Shown here: in pieces, positions 1-7,015 of the stretch
Layout of the letters: the number at the start of each line of letters is the position of its first letter
How positions within the stretch are numbered: the stretch's first letter is position 1
Program-made: the position numbers and the translations under genes
Notes under the pieces: model-generated
What the model was told of the DNA's origin: nothing
Database searches by the model: none
The model's input: only the letters and a program-made list of their open reading frames with translations
Assembly (NCBI GenBank): GCA_043101835.1
Contig: JBICHM010000008.1
Span: 1-7,320 of the forward strand
DNA: 7,320 nucleotides
Reading direction: 5' to 3'
Source of the DNA: JBICHM01 sp043101835
GTDB lineage: Bacteria > Planctomycetota > Phycisphaerae > Phycisphaerales > UBA1924

Positions 1-2268
1 GTTCTCCACCGGCGTGCCGGAGAGCCCCACGCGGCGCGGGCCCGTCAGCGCGTGCACGGCGCGGCTCTGCTTCGCGGCCGGGTTCTTCACGCTCTGCGCC
101 TCATCAAGCACGACGCGCCGCCACGGCACCTTCTTGAGGTCTTCGAGGTCGCGGTGCACGAGGGCGTAGGTCGTGACGACCAGGTCGCGTTTCGAGGCGT
201 CCTCCACGAATGCCTCGCCTGCGAGGCGCTCGACGCCGTGGTGCACGAGCGCGTTGAGCTGGGGCGCGAATCGCGCCGCCTCACGACGCCAGTTGCCGAC
301 GACCGACATCGGGGCCGCGATGAGCGTGGGGCCGCGCGACTCTCCGCCGGCGAGTTCACGCTCGCGCACGAGCAGGGCGAGAATCTGGATCGTCTTGCCG
401 AGACCCATGTCGTCGGCGAGGCACGCGCCCAAACCGAATTGCTCGAGGAAGGACAGCCACGCGAGCCCACGCACCTGATACGGGCGCAGATCGCCCTTCA
501 GCCCTTCGGGCTGCTTGTCGAGTTCGAGGCGCTGCTCGGCGCCGTCGAGCCCGAGCAGGCGACCGACCCACCCGGTCGCCTCCACGCCCGCGATCTCCAC
601 ACCCGTCGATTCCACATCGCTCGCGAACGCAAGACGCATGAGTTCGCCGACCGCCATTTCGCCGCCCGGGTTCTCGCGCAGGAAGCGCGCCGCCGCGGCC
701 ACATCCTCCGGCCGGATCTCCACCCATCTGCCGCCGATGCGCACGAGCGACGACGACCCTTTCGCAAGCTGCTGCAACTGCGAGATCGACACCTCGGTGT
801 CGCCGATCGCGAGCGTCCAGCGGTAGTCGACGTTGGACTGGAGGCCTTCATCTCCCTCGAGGGCGCGCTCCTCCTCGCTGTCGATGTGCAGCAGCACACC
901 GAGGCGCGACGACGGCGCCCCCCACCACTCCGGGCCGATCACGCCGAAACCCTGCTCGCGCAGGAGCGGCCCGATCTCGGCGAGGAACCGGTGGGCCTCG
1001 CGCGTCGTCAGATCAACTGACTCTGGCTGTTCCTCGCCGAGGGCGCGCTCGAGCAGCGGGTACACGCGCGACGCGCGGCTCAGTTCGGCCAGCAGCAGCT
1101 CGCCCGGCGCCTCCACGCGCCGGCCATCGACCGTCACGACATCGGCGCTGGTCTGCCAGATCTCCTCAGCGTCGAGCAGCACGCCCTCGCGCTCCGCCGA
1201 CTGCAGGTGCAGCGTCAGGCGCCAACGCGTGTCTTCGCCGGGAACATCGATGTCCTTCTCCGCCGCTTTGGCGTCTTCGGGCGGCTCGTGCAGATGAAGA
1301 CAGAGGCGCCAGCCGACATCGGCGCCGCGATCGTCGAGCAGGCCGATCCACCGGCGCACGGCGCTCAGCGCGCTTGAGCGCTGCGCCGCGTCGAAGGCCG
1401 CGTCGCGCCCGGGCCCGAGCAGCCCGCCGAGCCACGCGACGTGCCCGTCCTCGTCGGCGTCCCACCCCTCGATCGCCTCGGGCATCTGATCCTCGATCAG
1501 CGCCTGGCGGCAGAGATGGTCGGTCAGACGCGCAAGGCAGTCTTCGAGCATCGTCCACGGGTCGTGGTCGGCCTCGTCGATGACGGCGCGCACGCTCGGC
1601 GGCACGCTCGCGAGGAGGCGACCGAGCCGATCGGCGTTGCGCTGGTCGCTCCACCAGGGCTGCCACCGCGCCCCGAGGTTCCCGCCTGCGCGCTGCACAA
1701 GCATCGGCACCATGCGCTGCTCGGCGACGAGCGAACGGACGAACCGGGCCACGGCGGCGAACCAGCGGATCGACGCGCCGAGCGTCAGGAGCGCCGCGTC
1801 CGGATCGGCGCCGCGCGTGTCGACGCTCAAACGCTCTTCCAGACGCTCCAGCAGCCCCATCGCATCGGCGGGGTCGAGCGCGAGGCTCGGGACGGTCCAC
1901 GCGTCAAGACGCGCCGCGACGCCCGGCTCGTGGGTGGCGCCCGTGTGGCCCGCGGCGTGGGCGACCTTCGGACTCGGCGCCGGAGCGCCGTCGCGCGTCG
2001 GAAGGCGGAGGCGCAACGACGCCTCATTCGCCGACGCGACTGCGCATTCGACCGCGCGCAGCGCCTGCGCCGTCTCCGATGCCTCACTCGCGAAGGGGTG
2101 GGCCTCGGCGCGTTCAGCGCGGACGGGTGCGCCGCCCTCGGAATCCGATCCAGTCTCGACGCGAGCGTTTGCTTCCTGCATCGCGGGGAGACGCTCGCCA
2201 GCTCGGCGCGCGTCTTCCGCCCACAGGTGCAATCGCCCGCCGGTCCAGTTCGCGTGAAGCACGCGCAT
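1..2268 (-). CDS. SNF2-family DEAD/DEAH-box helicase, N-terminal part (C-terminus beyond window)
   Basis: Predicted ATP-dependent DNA translocase of the Swi2/Snf2 superfamily 2 group, acting on protein-DNA complexes in the cytoplasm. 756 codons without a stop are visible. Residues 1-20 (MRVLHANWTGGRLHLWAED) match the usual start of bacterial SNF2 proteins of the HelZ-like type. Near 105-125 is a family-typical LRLPTRDGAPAPSP stretch. About 420-530 resembles the SNF2-associated domain (DUF3670), including GGRWVEIRPEDV. The first RecA lobe starts near 591 (DLRPYQVRGLAWL), followed by the Walker A motif DDMGLGKT (M at 621), motif Ia (LIAAPMSVVGNW), motif Ib (VVTTYALV), Walker B as LDEAQ (D722) and motif III SGTPVEN (750-756) at the window edge. 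The second RecA lobe is not visible. I chose ATG at 2268 for family N-terminal similarity and an AGGAGG 11 bases upstream. In-frame ATGs at 2289 and 2313 are alternatives. The family is well recognised; the cellular role is unknown and nothing nearby points to a defence system. Confidence 0.93.
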   Translation of the reverse strand, partial: MRVLHANWTGGRLHLWAEDARRAGERLPAMQEANARVETGSDSEGGAPVRAERAEAHPFASEASETAQALRAVECAVASANEASLRLRLPTRDGAPAPSPKVAHAAGHTGATHEPGVAARLDAWTVPSLALDPADAMGLLERLEERLSVDTRGADPDAALLTLGASIRWFAAVARFVRSLVAEQRMVPMLVQRAGGNLGARWQPWWSDQRNADRLGRLLASVPPSVRAVIDEADHDPWTMLEDCLARLTDHLCRQALIEDQMPEAIEGWDADEDGHVAWLGGLLGPGRDAAFDAAQRSSALSAVRRWIGLLDDRGADVGWRLCLHLHEPPEDAKAAEKDIDVPGEDTRWRLTLHLQSAEREGVLLDAEEIWQTSADVVTVDGRRVEAPGELLLAELSRASRVYPLLERALGEEQPESVDLTTREAHRFLAEIGPLLREQGFGVIGPEWWGAPSSRLGVLLHIDSEEERALEGDEGLQSNVDYRWTLAIGDTEVSISQLQQLAKGSSSLVRIGGRWVEIRPEDVAAAARFLRENPGGEMAVGELMRLAFASDVESTGVEIAGVEATGWVGRLLGLDGAEQRLELDKQPEGLKGDLRPYQVRGLAWLSFLEQFGLGACLADDMGLGKTIQILALLVRERELAGGESRGPTLIAAPMSVVGNWRREAARFAPQLNALVHHGVERLAGEAFVEDASKRDLVVTTYALVHRDLEDLKKVPWRRVVLDEAQSVKNPAAKQSRAVHALTGPRRVGLSGTPVEN

Positions 2269-2279
2269 CAGGCGGCGGC

Positions 2280-2287
2280 CCTCCTCC
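2280..2287 (-). promoter_or_regulatory. Candidate ribosome binding site of the SNF2 gene
   Basis: On the minus strand this reads GGAGGAGG, a strong Shine-Dalgarno match 11 bases before the ATG at 2268. That spacing is slightly long but usable. The alternative ATG at 2313 has a GGAGG directly abutting it, which is too close, and the ATG at 2289 has only a weak GGAGA about 13 bases away. This supports 2268, but the longer starts are not excluded. Confidence 0.5.
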
Positions 2288-2355
2288 ATGGCCCAGCGGG
2301 CATCTCCGTGCATCCTCCGTGCCCCCGGCGCCCCGTGGCGACCGGCAGCGTCGAA

Positions 2356-2428
2356 TGAGGGCGGTGGGACTCGAACCCACGACCAGCGGCTTAAAAGGCC
2401 GATGCTCTACCGACTGAGCTACACCCCC
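2356..2428 (-). tRNA. trnK: tRNA-Lys, anticodon UUU
   Basis: The minus strand folds as a full 73-base cloverleaf. The acceptor arm is GGGGGTG pairing with CGCCCTC through two G-U wobbles. The D arm is GCTC/GAGC with loop AGTCGGTA. The anticodon loop is CTTTTAA, giving anticodon TTT (Lys). The variable loop is TGGTC, the T arm is GTGGG/CCCAC with loop TTCGAGT, and the discriminator is A. CCA is not encoded and must be added after transcription. The first base pair of the anticodon stem (27-43) is a T.C mismatch; the other four pairs are Watson-Crick. It reads AAA and AAG lysine codons. It lies on the same strand as, and shortly upstream of, the SNF2 gene. Confidence 0.96.
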
Positions 2429-2709
2429 GGCTGCGGCGACGCGCCGCGGCGGATCGGCAATGGTAGCGACGCCGCCGCGTTCCTTCGACACATGCACGCG
2501 TCCGGATGCTGCGTCGCGTGCCAGAGAGGATGCGCTGCGACAGTCGCCGACCTCGCGTCGCCGGCGTGGTATCGTCGATTCCGACGAGCCCGGAACGCCG
2601 GCCCCCTCCCCGCCTAGTATTCTTGCCGGCCCGGAATCTGTGCGCTTCAGCCGGAATCTTCCTCCTCGGGCGCACCACCATCCTCCCACGCGTGCATGGA
2701 CCGTTGCCG
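2429..2709. other. Divergent intergenic region between tRNA-Lys and resB
   Basis: This stretch must contain the promoter of the minus-strand tRNA/SNF2 unit and that of the plus-strand resB-ccsA operon. I see no convincing -35/-10 pair for either. The best weak -10-like hexamers are TACCAT on the minus strand (2465-2460) and TAGTAT on the plus strand (2615-2620), each matching four of six consensus bases with no good -35 partner. The resB frame stays open upstream to an ATG at 2506, but the implied 68 residues are rich in Arg and Pro, look non-coding and match nothing I recognise. I see no RNA gene or mobile element here. Confidence 0.6.
2445..2479. repeat. Short inverted repeat upstream of tRNA-Lys
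   Basis: CGCGGCGG at 2445-2452 is perfectly complementary to CCGCCGCG at 2472-2479, with a 19-base loop. It lies 17 bases before the 5' end of the tRNA and overlaps the weak minus-strand -10-like hexamer. No T-tract follows on either strand, so it is not an intrinsic terminator. In sequence this GC-rich an 8-base stem can easily arise by chance. Confidence 0.25.
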
Positions 2710-5106
2710 ATGACCCAGCCCGCCCCCGAGCCATCGCCGCAGGCCCGCCCGACGCGTCCCGCGCGCGGCCCGATCGCGATTCTGCGCGACCTGTTCAGCA
2801 GCGTGTGGTTCGGCATCGCGCTGATCAGCGTGCTGTTTATCTACATGTCGGTCGGCAGCGCGATTCCACCGATGCGCCAGCTCCGCATCTTCGAGATGAC
2901 GGAGTTCGAGTGGTTCAACTGGTGGCCGTTCACGGTGATGATCGCGCTGATCTGCATCAACATCACCGTGGCGACGCTCCGGCGCATCCCGCTGACGACG
3001 ATCAACCTCGGCGTGTGGATGATCCACACCGGCATCGTTGCGCTGTGCATCACCGGCGCGTACTACTTCGCGACGAAGGTCGAAGGCGACACGCCCGTCA
3101 TCCGGCGCCAGGTCGTCATCGAGACCGCCGACGGCGTCGGCGCCTCATTGCCGGCGGTGCCGGGCGCCCGCACGCAGGCCGGGGCGTACACCTTCGAAGT
3201 CGCACAGGTCGATCCGACCTGGCCGATTCTCTCCGGCGAGGACGCCGGCCAGCGCGCCTTCAGCGTGTCGGTGCTCGTCACCCATCCCGAGCGCCGGTTC
3301 ATCCGCCAGATGCTCGCCGGGTTCCCGCAGTACACCGAAGACATCCTGCCGGGCGTCGGGCGCGTCGTGCGCCAGACCGGGGAGCGTCTGCTCGACAAGT
3401 CGCTCACGATGGGCCTCGACTACCTCCCGCAGGACGCGTTTTACATCATGCACAGCCGCGCGCTCTATGTGCGCGAGGCGGCCGAGCCAGGCGCGCAGCC
3501 CGGCCCCTGGCAGATGCGTCCGCTGCGCGGTCTCCCGCGCTACAACGACTACGTCGAAGACCCCGCCACCGAAGTGTGGGTGTCGGCGAGCGACACTCCC
3601 CCGCCAAGCGACCCGCTCTCGAAGCCGGTTCCCCCGGCCGGCCCCGACGACCCGCTGGCAGACACGCCCATCCGCGTCACCGGCTTTCTGCGCTACGCGG
3701 TGATGGAGGAACGCTGGCGCCCGGGCGGCGACACGCTCAACCCCGCTGTGGATGTCATCGTGCGCTCCACCACCGGCACGGTGCGTCGCTTCCCGCTCAT
3801 GGCCTTCCAGGAGGGATCGAACACGACCCCGGGCGGCGAGATTGCGTTGGTGTGGGTGGAGGATGAGTCCCAGTTCGAGCGGCTCACGCTGCCCCCGGAC
3901 CGCGCGCTGACGATCGAGATCCCCGGCGCCGGCGCGACAGTCGAGGCGGATACAGAACTCACGGCGTCAACGAATCCGTCGCTGGATTTCACGCCGATCG
4001 AGGAGTCCGGCTGGCTCTATCGCGTCCGGTTCTTCGCCGACGACCTGCCCGTCGCCGACGGCCGTCTGCTGAGCGTCGCGGTCGTGGAGTTCCGCGACCC
4101 GGAAGGCGTCGTCTTCACGCGCTGGGTCTCCGACGATATGGCCTTCGTCCGCGATATGCCCGAGGGCGCCGGCGACTTCGGCGAGGCCATGCCAACCAGG
4201 CGCGACGTCGTCGCCCGCTACGAGCCGGGCGGCCCCGGCGCGCCCGTGACGATCGTGGCGGGGCCGCCGGGGCGCGACTCGCTTCGGTTCGTCATCAGCG
4301 ACGGCCCGCAGGGCACGCGGGTCGCCAGCGCGCCGGTCGGGGGAACGGTCGAACTTGGCGCCGGCATGACCGTGCAGGTCGCCGCCTACAGCCAGCGCGC
4401 CCGGATGGAGGCGCGCCCGCGCATCATCCCGAAGCGCCAGCGCGACCGCGACGCCGGCGAGATGCTCTCGATGCTCGAGATCGAACTCGACGACGGCGAT
4501 CACGTGCACCGCTACTGGCTGCCGTACAACCACTACATGTTCCCGACGACCGACTTCAACTACCCCGGACGATTCCTGTTCCGGCCGATGACGCTCAATC
4601 TGCACGACGGCCGGCGCGTCGAGGTCGCCTTCGGTCGCGAGCGGCGCGAGCTGCCCGCCCCGGTGGTGCTCGACGACTTCGTCCTCACGACGCGCATCGG
4701 CGGCTTCACCGGCGAGGTCTCGAGCATCCGCGACTGGACAAGCGAGATCCGCTTCCTGGTCGATGGCGAGTGGACGCCAACGATGGAAGTCAGCACCAAC
4801 GACCCCGCGTCGATCCGCGGCCTCTCGTTCTTCCAGGCGTCGTGGGATCCCCCGCGACCGGCCACCGGCCCGGAAGACCCGGGCTCGGCCGGCCTCGCGT
4901 TCACCGGGCTCGGCGTGGGCAACCGCAACGGCGTGAACTCGATGCTCGCTGCATGCACGCTCGCCGTCACCGGGATGTTCTACGCCTTCTACGTGAAGCC
5001 GATCCTCAAGCGCCGTCGCGTGCGCCTCGTGCACGAACAGGTGGCGCGCGAACGCGCCGCCGAATCCGCGCCGTCGCCAGAGACCCCCGAAGCAGTTTCC
5101 GTGTGA
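2710..5106 (+). CDS. resB: Cytochrome c biogenesis protein ResB (Ccs1/CcsB), System II
   Basis: Membrane subunit of the System II cytochrome c maturation complex. With CcsA it moves haem across the inner membrane and attaches it to apocytochrome c on the outside. It has 798 residues: a Pro-rich cytoplasmic N-terminus, TM1 at about 30-49 (SVWFGIALISVLFIYMSVGS), TM2 at 71-90, TM3 at 100-120, a periplasmic domain from about 121 to 740, TM4 at 742-761 and a charged cytoplasmic tail. H106 in TM3 (WMIHTGI) fits the family's conserved HxG, called TM-His1 in fused CcsBA proteins. The pre-TM4 segment FQASWDPP is also typical of ResB. The periplasmic domain, about 620 residues, is larger than in the compact ResB proteins I know of. 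ATG 2710 was chosen because it gives a normal N-terminus. It lacks a clear ribosome binding site, and GTG 2692 and ATG 2506 are in frame. ccsA follows directly and is probably in the same operon. Confidence 0.93.
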   Translation: MTQPAPEPSPQARPTRPARGPIAILRDLFSSVWFGIALISVLFIYMSVGSAIPPMRQLRIFEMTEFEWFNWWPFTVMIALICINITVATLRRIPLTTINLGVWMIHTGIVALCITGAYYFATKVEGDTPVIRRQVVIETADGVGASLPAVPGARTQAGAYTFEVAQVDPTWPILSGEDAGQRAFSVSVLVTHPERRFIRQMLAGFPQYTEDILPGVGRVVRQTGERLLDKSLTMGLDYLPQDAFYIMHSRALYVREAAEPGAQPGPWQMRPLRGLPRYNDYVEDPATEVWVSASDTPPPSDPLSKPVPPAGPDDPLADTPIRVTGFLRYAVMEERWRPGGDTLNPAVDVIVRSTTGTVRRFPLMAFQEGSNTTPGGEIALVWVEDESQFERLTLPPDRALTIEIPGAGATVEADTELTASTNPSLDFTPIEESGWLYRVRFFADDLPVADGRLLSVAVVEFRDPEGVVFTRWVSDDMAFVRDMPEGAGDFGEAMPTRRDVVARYEPGGPGAPVTIVAGPPGRDSLRFVISDGPQGTRVASAPVGGTVELGAGMTVQVAAYSQRARMEARPRIIPKRQRDRDAGEMLSMLEIELDDGDHVHRYWLPYNHYMFPTTDFNYPGRFLFRPMTLNLHDGRRVEVAFGRERRELPAPVVLDDFVLTTRIGGFTGEVSSIRDWTSEIRFLVDGEWTPTMEVSTNDPASIRGLSFFQASWDPPRPATGPEDPGSAGLAFTGLGVGNRNGVNSMLAACTLAVTGMFYAFYVKPILKRRRVRLVHEQVARERAAESAPSPETPEAVSV
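5103..5106 (+). promoter_or_regulatory. GTGA junction, possible translational coupling of resB and ccsA
   Basis: The resB stop codon TGA (5104-5106) overlaps an in-frame GTG (5103-5105) that could start ccsA four codons before the ATG at 5115. Neither start has a clear Shine-Dalgarno sequence, so ribosomes finishing resB probably restart here. This would help produce the two partner subunits in matched amounts. Confidence 0.5.
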
Positions 5107-5114
5107 GCACCGCC

Positions 5115-6911
5115 ATGGACCAAACACCCATCGACACCACGACCGACACGGCGTCCGCCGAGCCCGTCCGCCGCCGCAACAACAAGCGGGCGTTCCTCGT
5201 GTGGGGCGTTGCGACCGTGCTCTTCGCTGCGTTGGCCGGATGGGTGACGGCGCGCATCGCGGGCGCGGGCGCAGGTCCACAGCCCTCGGCCTTTGCGCAG
5301 CAGGTCGACCTCACGCCGCTGAAGCACACCGCGGTCTACACGCAGGGGCGGCTGAAGTCGTTCCCGTCCTTCGCCGACTCGTTCATGCGCGCCGTCGTCG
5401 GTCCGCGCCAGTGGCGCGGGCAGACGCACGAGTTCACGTACTTCGACATGCTCTTCCGGCCGGAGGCGTACGCGCAGGCGAGCGTCATCTACGTCTCGAA
5501 GAAGCCGATGCGCGCGCAGATCGTCAGCCGCCTCGCCCAGCGACAGGACCTCGACCCCGCCTACCTCGACCGGTTCCTCGAGACCGGCATGATCGCGCCC
5601 GCGCTGCTCGAGCAGGATCCGGCCGTGCGCGAGCTGCTCATTCGCCTCCGCGCCGACGCCATCAAGACCGCCAAGCACGTCGACGCCGTGGAAACGGCGC
5701 TCGCGCTCCGCCAGCCGGTGCAGCTCTCGGCCAACCTGCGCCTGATCCCGCCGCCCGGCGGCGACTCGGACGACATGTGGCGATCGATCACCGACATCTG
5801 GACGCCGACCGGCGCGCCGTCTCCCGGCGTGCCCGGGCTCGACGCCGAGACGAACACCGCCCTCGCCGGCGCATGGAGGGACCTTGCCGTCGCCTGGCGC
5901 GCTGAGGACGCCGAGGGCGCCGGCGCCGCCCTCGCGACCTTTGCGGCGCTCGCGCCGACGGTGGCGCCGGAGGTCTACCCGGCGCGCGCCCGCCTGGGCT
6001 GGGAGACCCGCTACTACCAGCAGGGGCACATGACCTGGGTGTGGCTGGTCTACATGCTCGCGGTCGTGCTGCTGCTCCTCGCGGTCGTCTACCGCTGGCG
6101 CTTTGCGCAGTGGTCGGGCCTCACCGTCTACCTGATCGCCCTGGGGCTGCACACCTTCGCGGTGATGCTGCGCTGGTACGTCGCCGGCCGGTGGCCGAAC
6201 TCGAACATGTTCGAGGCGGTGACGACGAGCGCCTGGTTTGGCGCGGTCGGCGCGCTGGTCTTCGAGGCGATCGTGCGCAAGACGCCGATGCGGAACCTCT
6301 TCATGCTCGGCGCCGCGGTGTCGTCGATGGCGGCGCTCATGGCGGCGCACTACATGCCCGTCAGCCTGAACCCCGGCGTCGGCAACATGATGCCGATCCT
6401 GCACGACGTCTGGCTCTACATCCATACAAACGTGATCATCTTCAGCTACGTGCTCATCGCGATGGCGGCGGTCTCGGCGATCCTCTATCTGCTCCATCGC
6501 GCGGCGGGCGGGCAGCCCGACTACGCGCGAGCCGGCGGGGCCGGCGCCATCATGGCGATGGGCGCCGCCAGCGCCGACGAACTCGCGCGGAAGCGCGTCG
6601 TCACGCCGGCGCAGGTGCTCGACGGCGTCACGATGGTGCTCATGGAGCTCTCGTTCGTGCTCCTCTGGGCTGGCATCGTGATGGGCGCGATCTGGGCGGA
6701 CCACTCCTGGGGCCGCCCGTGGGGCTGGGACCCCAAGGAGGTCTTCGCCCTCAACACCTTCATCGTGTTCGTGCTGCTGGTGCACACACGCCTGAAGGTG
6801 CGTGACAAGGGGCTGTGGACCGCGATTCTCGCCGTCTTTGGGTGCGTCGCGATGCTCTTCAACTGGATCGTGATCAACTTCATCATCAGCGGTCTGCACA
6901 GTTACGCCTGA
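5115..6911 (+). CDS. ccsA: Cytochrome c biogenesis protein CcsA, System II, with enlarged N-terminal periplasmic region
   Basis: Haem-handling subunit and presumed cytochrome c synthase partner of ResB; 598 residues. TM1 is at about 27-45. A periplasmic segment of about 260 residues (46-305) follows, containing YTQGRLKSFPSFADSF (75-90). I relate it to the GR-K-P-D-type module seen in fused or long CcsA proteins, which is inference. The CcsA core has about eight further membrane segments from residue 306. It carries WPNSNMFE (360-367), the WWD motif WGRPWGWDPKE (532-542) and the C-terminal GLHSYA. Histidines fitting the known roles are H437 (P-His1), H557 (TM-His2, in LVHTRLK) and H595 (P-His2); H346 is an additional membrane histidine. 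A Gly/Ala-rich cytoplasmic loop (about 460-500) precedes the WWD-bearing half. ATG 5115 was chosen; GTG 5103, overlapping the resB stop, is an alternative. No stop, frameshift or missing key residue is seen, so the protein looks functional. Confidence 0.94.
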   Translation: MDQTPIDTTTDTASAEPVRRRNNKRAFLVWGVATVLFAALAGWVTARIAGAGAGPQPSAFAQQVDLTPLKHTAVYTQGRLKSFPSFADSFMRAVVGPRQWRGQTHEFTYFDMLFRPEAYAQASVIYVSKKPMRAQIVSRLAQRQDLDPAYLDRFLETGMIAPALLEQDPAVRELLIRLRADAIKTAKHVDAVETALALRQPVQLSANLRLIPPPGGDSDDMWRSITDIWTPTGAPSPGVPGLDAETNTALAGAWRDLAVAWRAEDAEGAGAALATFAALAPTVAPEVYPARARLGWETRYYQQGHMTWVWLVYMLAVVLLLLAVVYRWRFAQWSGLTVYLIALGLHTFAVMLRWYVAGRWPNSNMFEAVTTSAWFGAVGALVFEAIVRKTPMRNLFMLGAAVSSMAALMAAHYMPVSLNPGVGNMMPILHDVWLYIHTNVIIFSYVLIAMAAVSAILYLLHRAAGGQPDYARAGGAGAIMAMGAASADELARKRVVTPAQVLDGVTMVLMELSFVLLWAGIVMGAIWADHSWGRPWGWDPKEVFALNTFIVFVLLVHTRLKVRDKGLWTAILAVFGCVAMLFNWIVINFIISGLHSYA

Positions 6912-6919
6912 GCCGCGAG

Positions 6920-6977
6920 CGGACGCGCCGATATAGAGTTGTCCGACCGGTCCGGCGGATGCGCGACGGCGCGTCCG
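6920..6977. repeat. Perfect 11-base inverted repeat after ccsA
   Basis: CGGACGCGCCG at 6920-6930 is exactly complementary to CGGCGCGTCCG at 6967-6977, with a 36-base spacer. The spacer holds an AT-rich island (ATATAGAGTT, 6931-6940) and the palindrome GACCGGTC (6945-6952). The left arm starts 8 bases after the ccsA stop. No T-tract follows the right arm, so it is not a classic intrinsic terminator. It could be a factor-assisted terminator, an mRNA-stabilising hairpin, a protein-binding site or chance. Confidence 0.4.
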
Positions 6978-7005
6978 AGAACCTCGGCGCCGGACGACTC
7001 GACCC

Positions 7006-7009
7006 GGAG
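7006..7009 (+). promoter_or_regulatory. Candidate ribosome binding site of the exported-protein gene
   Basis: GGAG lies 6 bases before the GTG at 7016, a suitable spacing. The competing in-frame ATG at 6959 has no comparable motif upstream, so this site favours the GTG start. Confidence 0.45.
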
Positions 7010-7015
7010 CCCGCC

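Noticed and set aside
1..2268. SNF2 gene as part of a defence system such as DISARM
   Set aside because: The N-terminal and SNF2-associated regions match the widespread stand-alone HelZ-like family. No methylase, nuclease or other defence gene is in view, although the left flank is not visible.
52..2358. Long plus-strand open frames opposite the SNF2 gene (about 320 and 305 codons)
   Set aside because: They are codon-register antisense shadows of a well-supported helicase frame in GC-rich DNA. Their products are low-complexity and match nothing I recognise.
2079..2417. Plus-strand frame ending in GLEPTTSGLKGRCSTD
   Set aside because: This end is a translation of the antisense strand of the tRNA-Lys gene, a well-known source of spurious protein entries.
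2356..2428. Integration site (att) at the tRNA-Lys 3' end
   Set aside because: No direct repeat of the tRNA 3' end, integrase or mobile-element gene is seen in the window.
4770..5114. N-terminal extension of ccsA from an ATG inside resB
   Set aside because: It would overlap the end of resB by over 300 bases, giving a low-complexity Arg/Pro-rich extension with no membrane or family signal.
6932..6937. TATAGA as a -10 box for the downstream exported-protein gene
   Set aside because: It matches four of six bases but has no -35 partner about 17 bases upstream. It is mentioned only as part of the inverted-repeat spacer.
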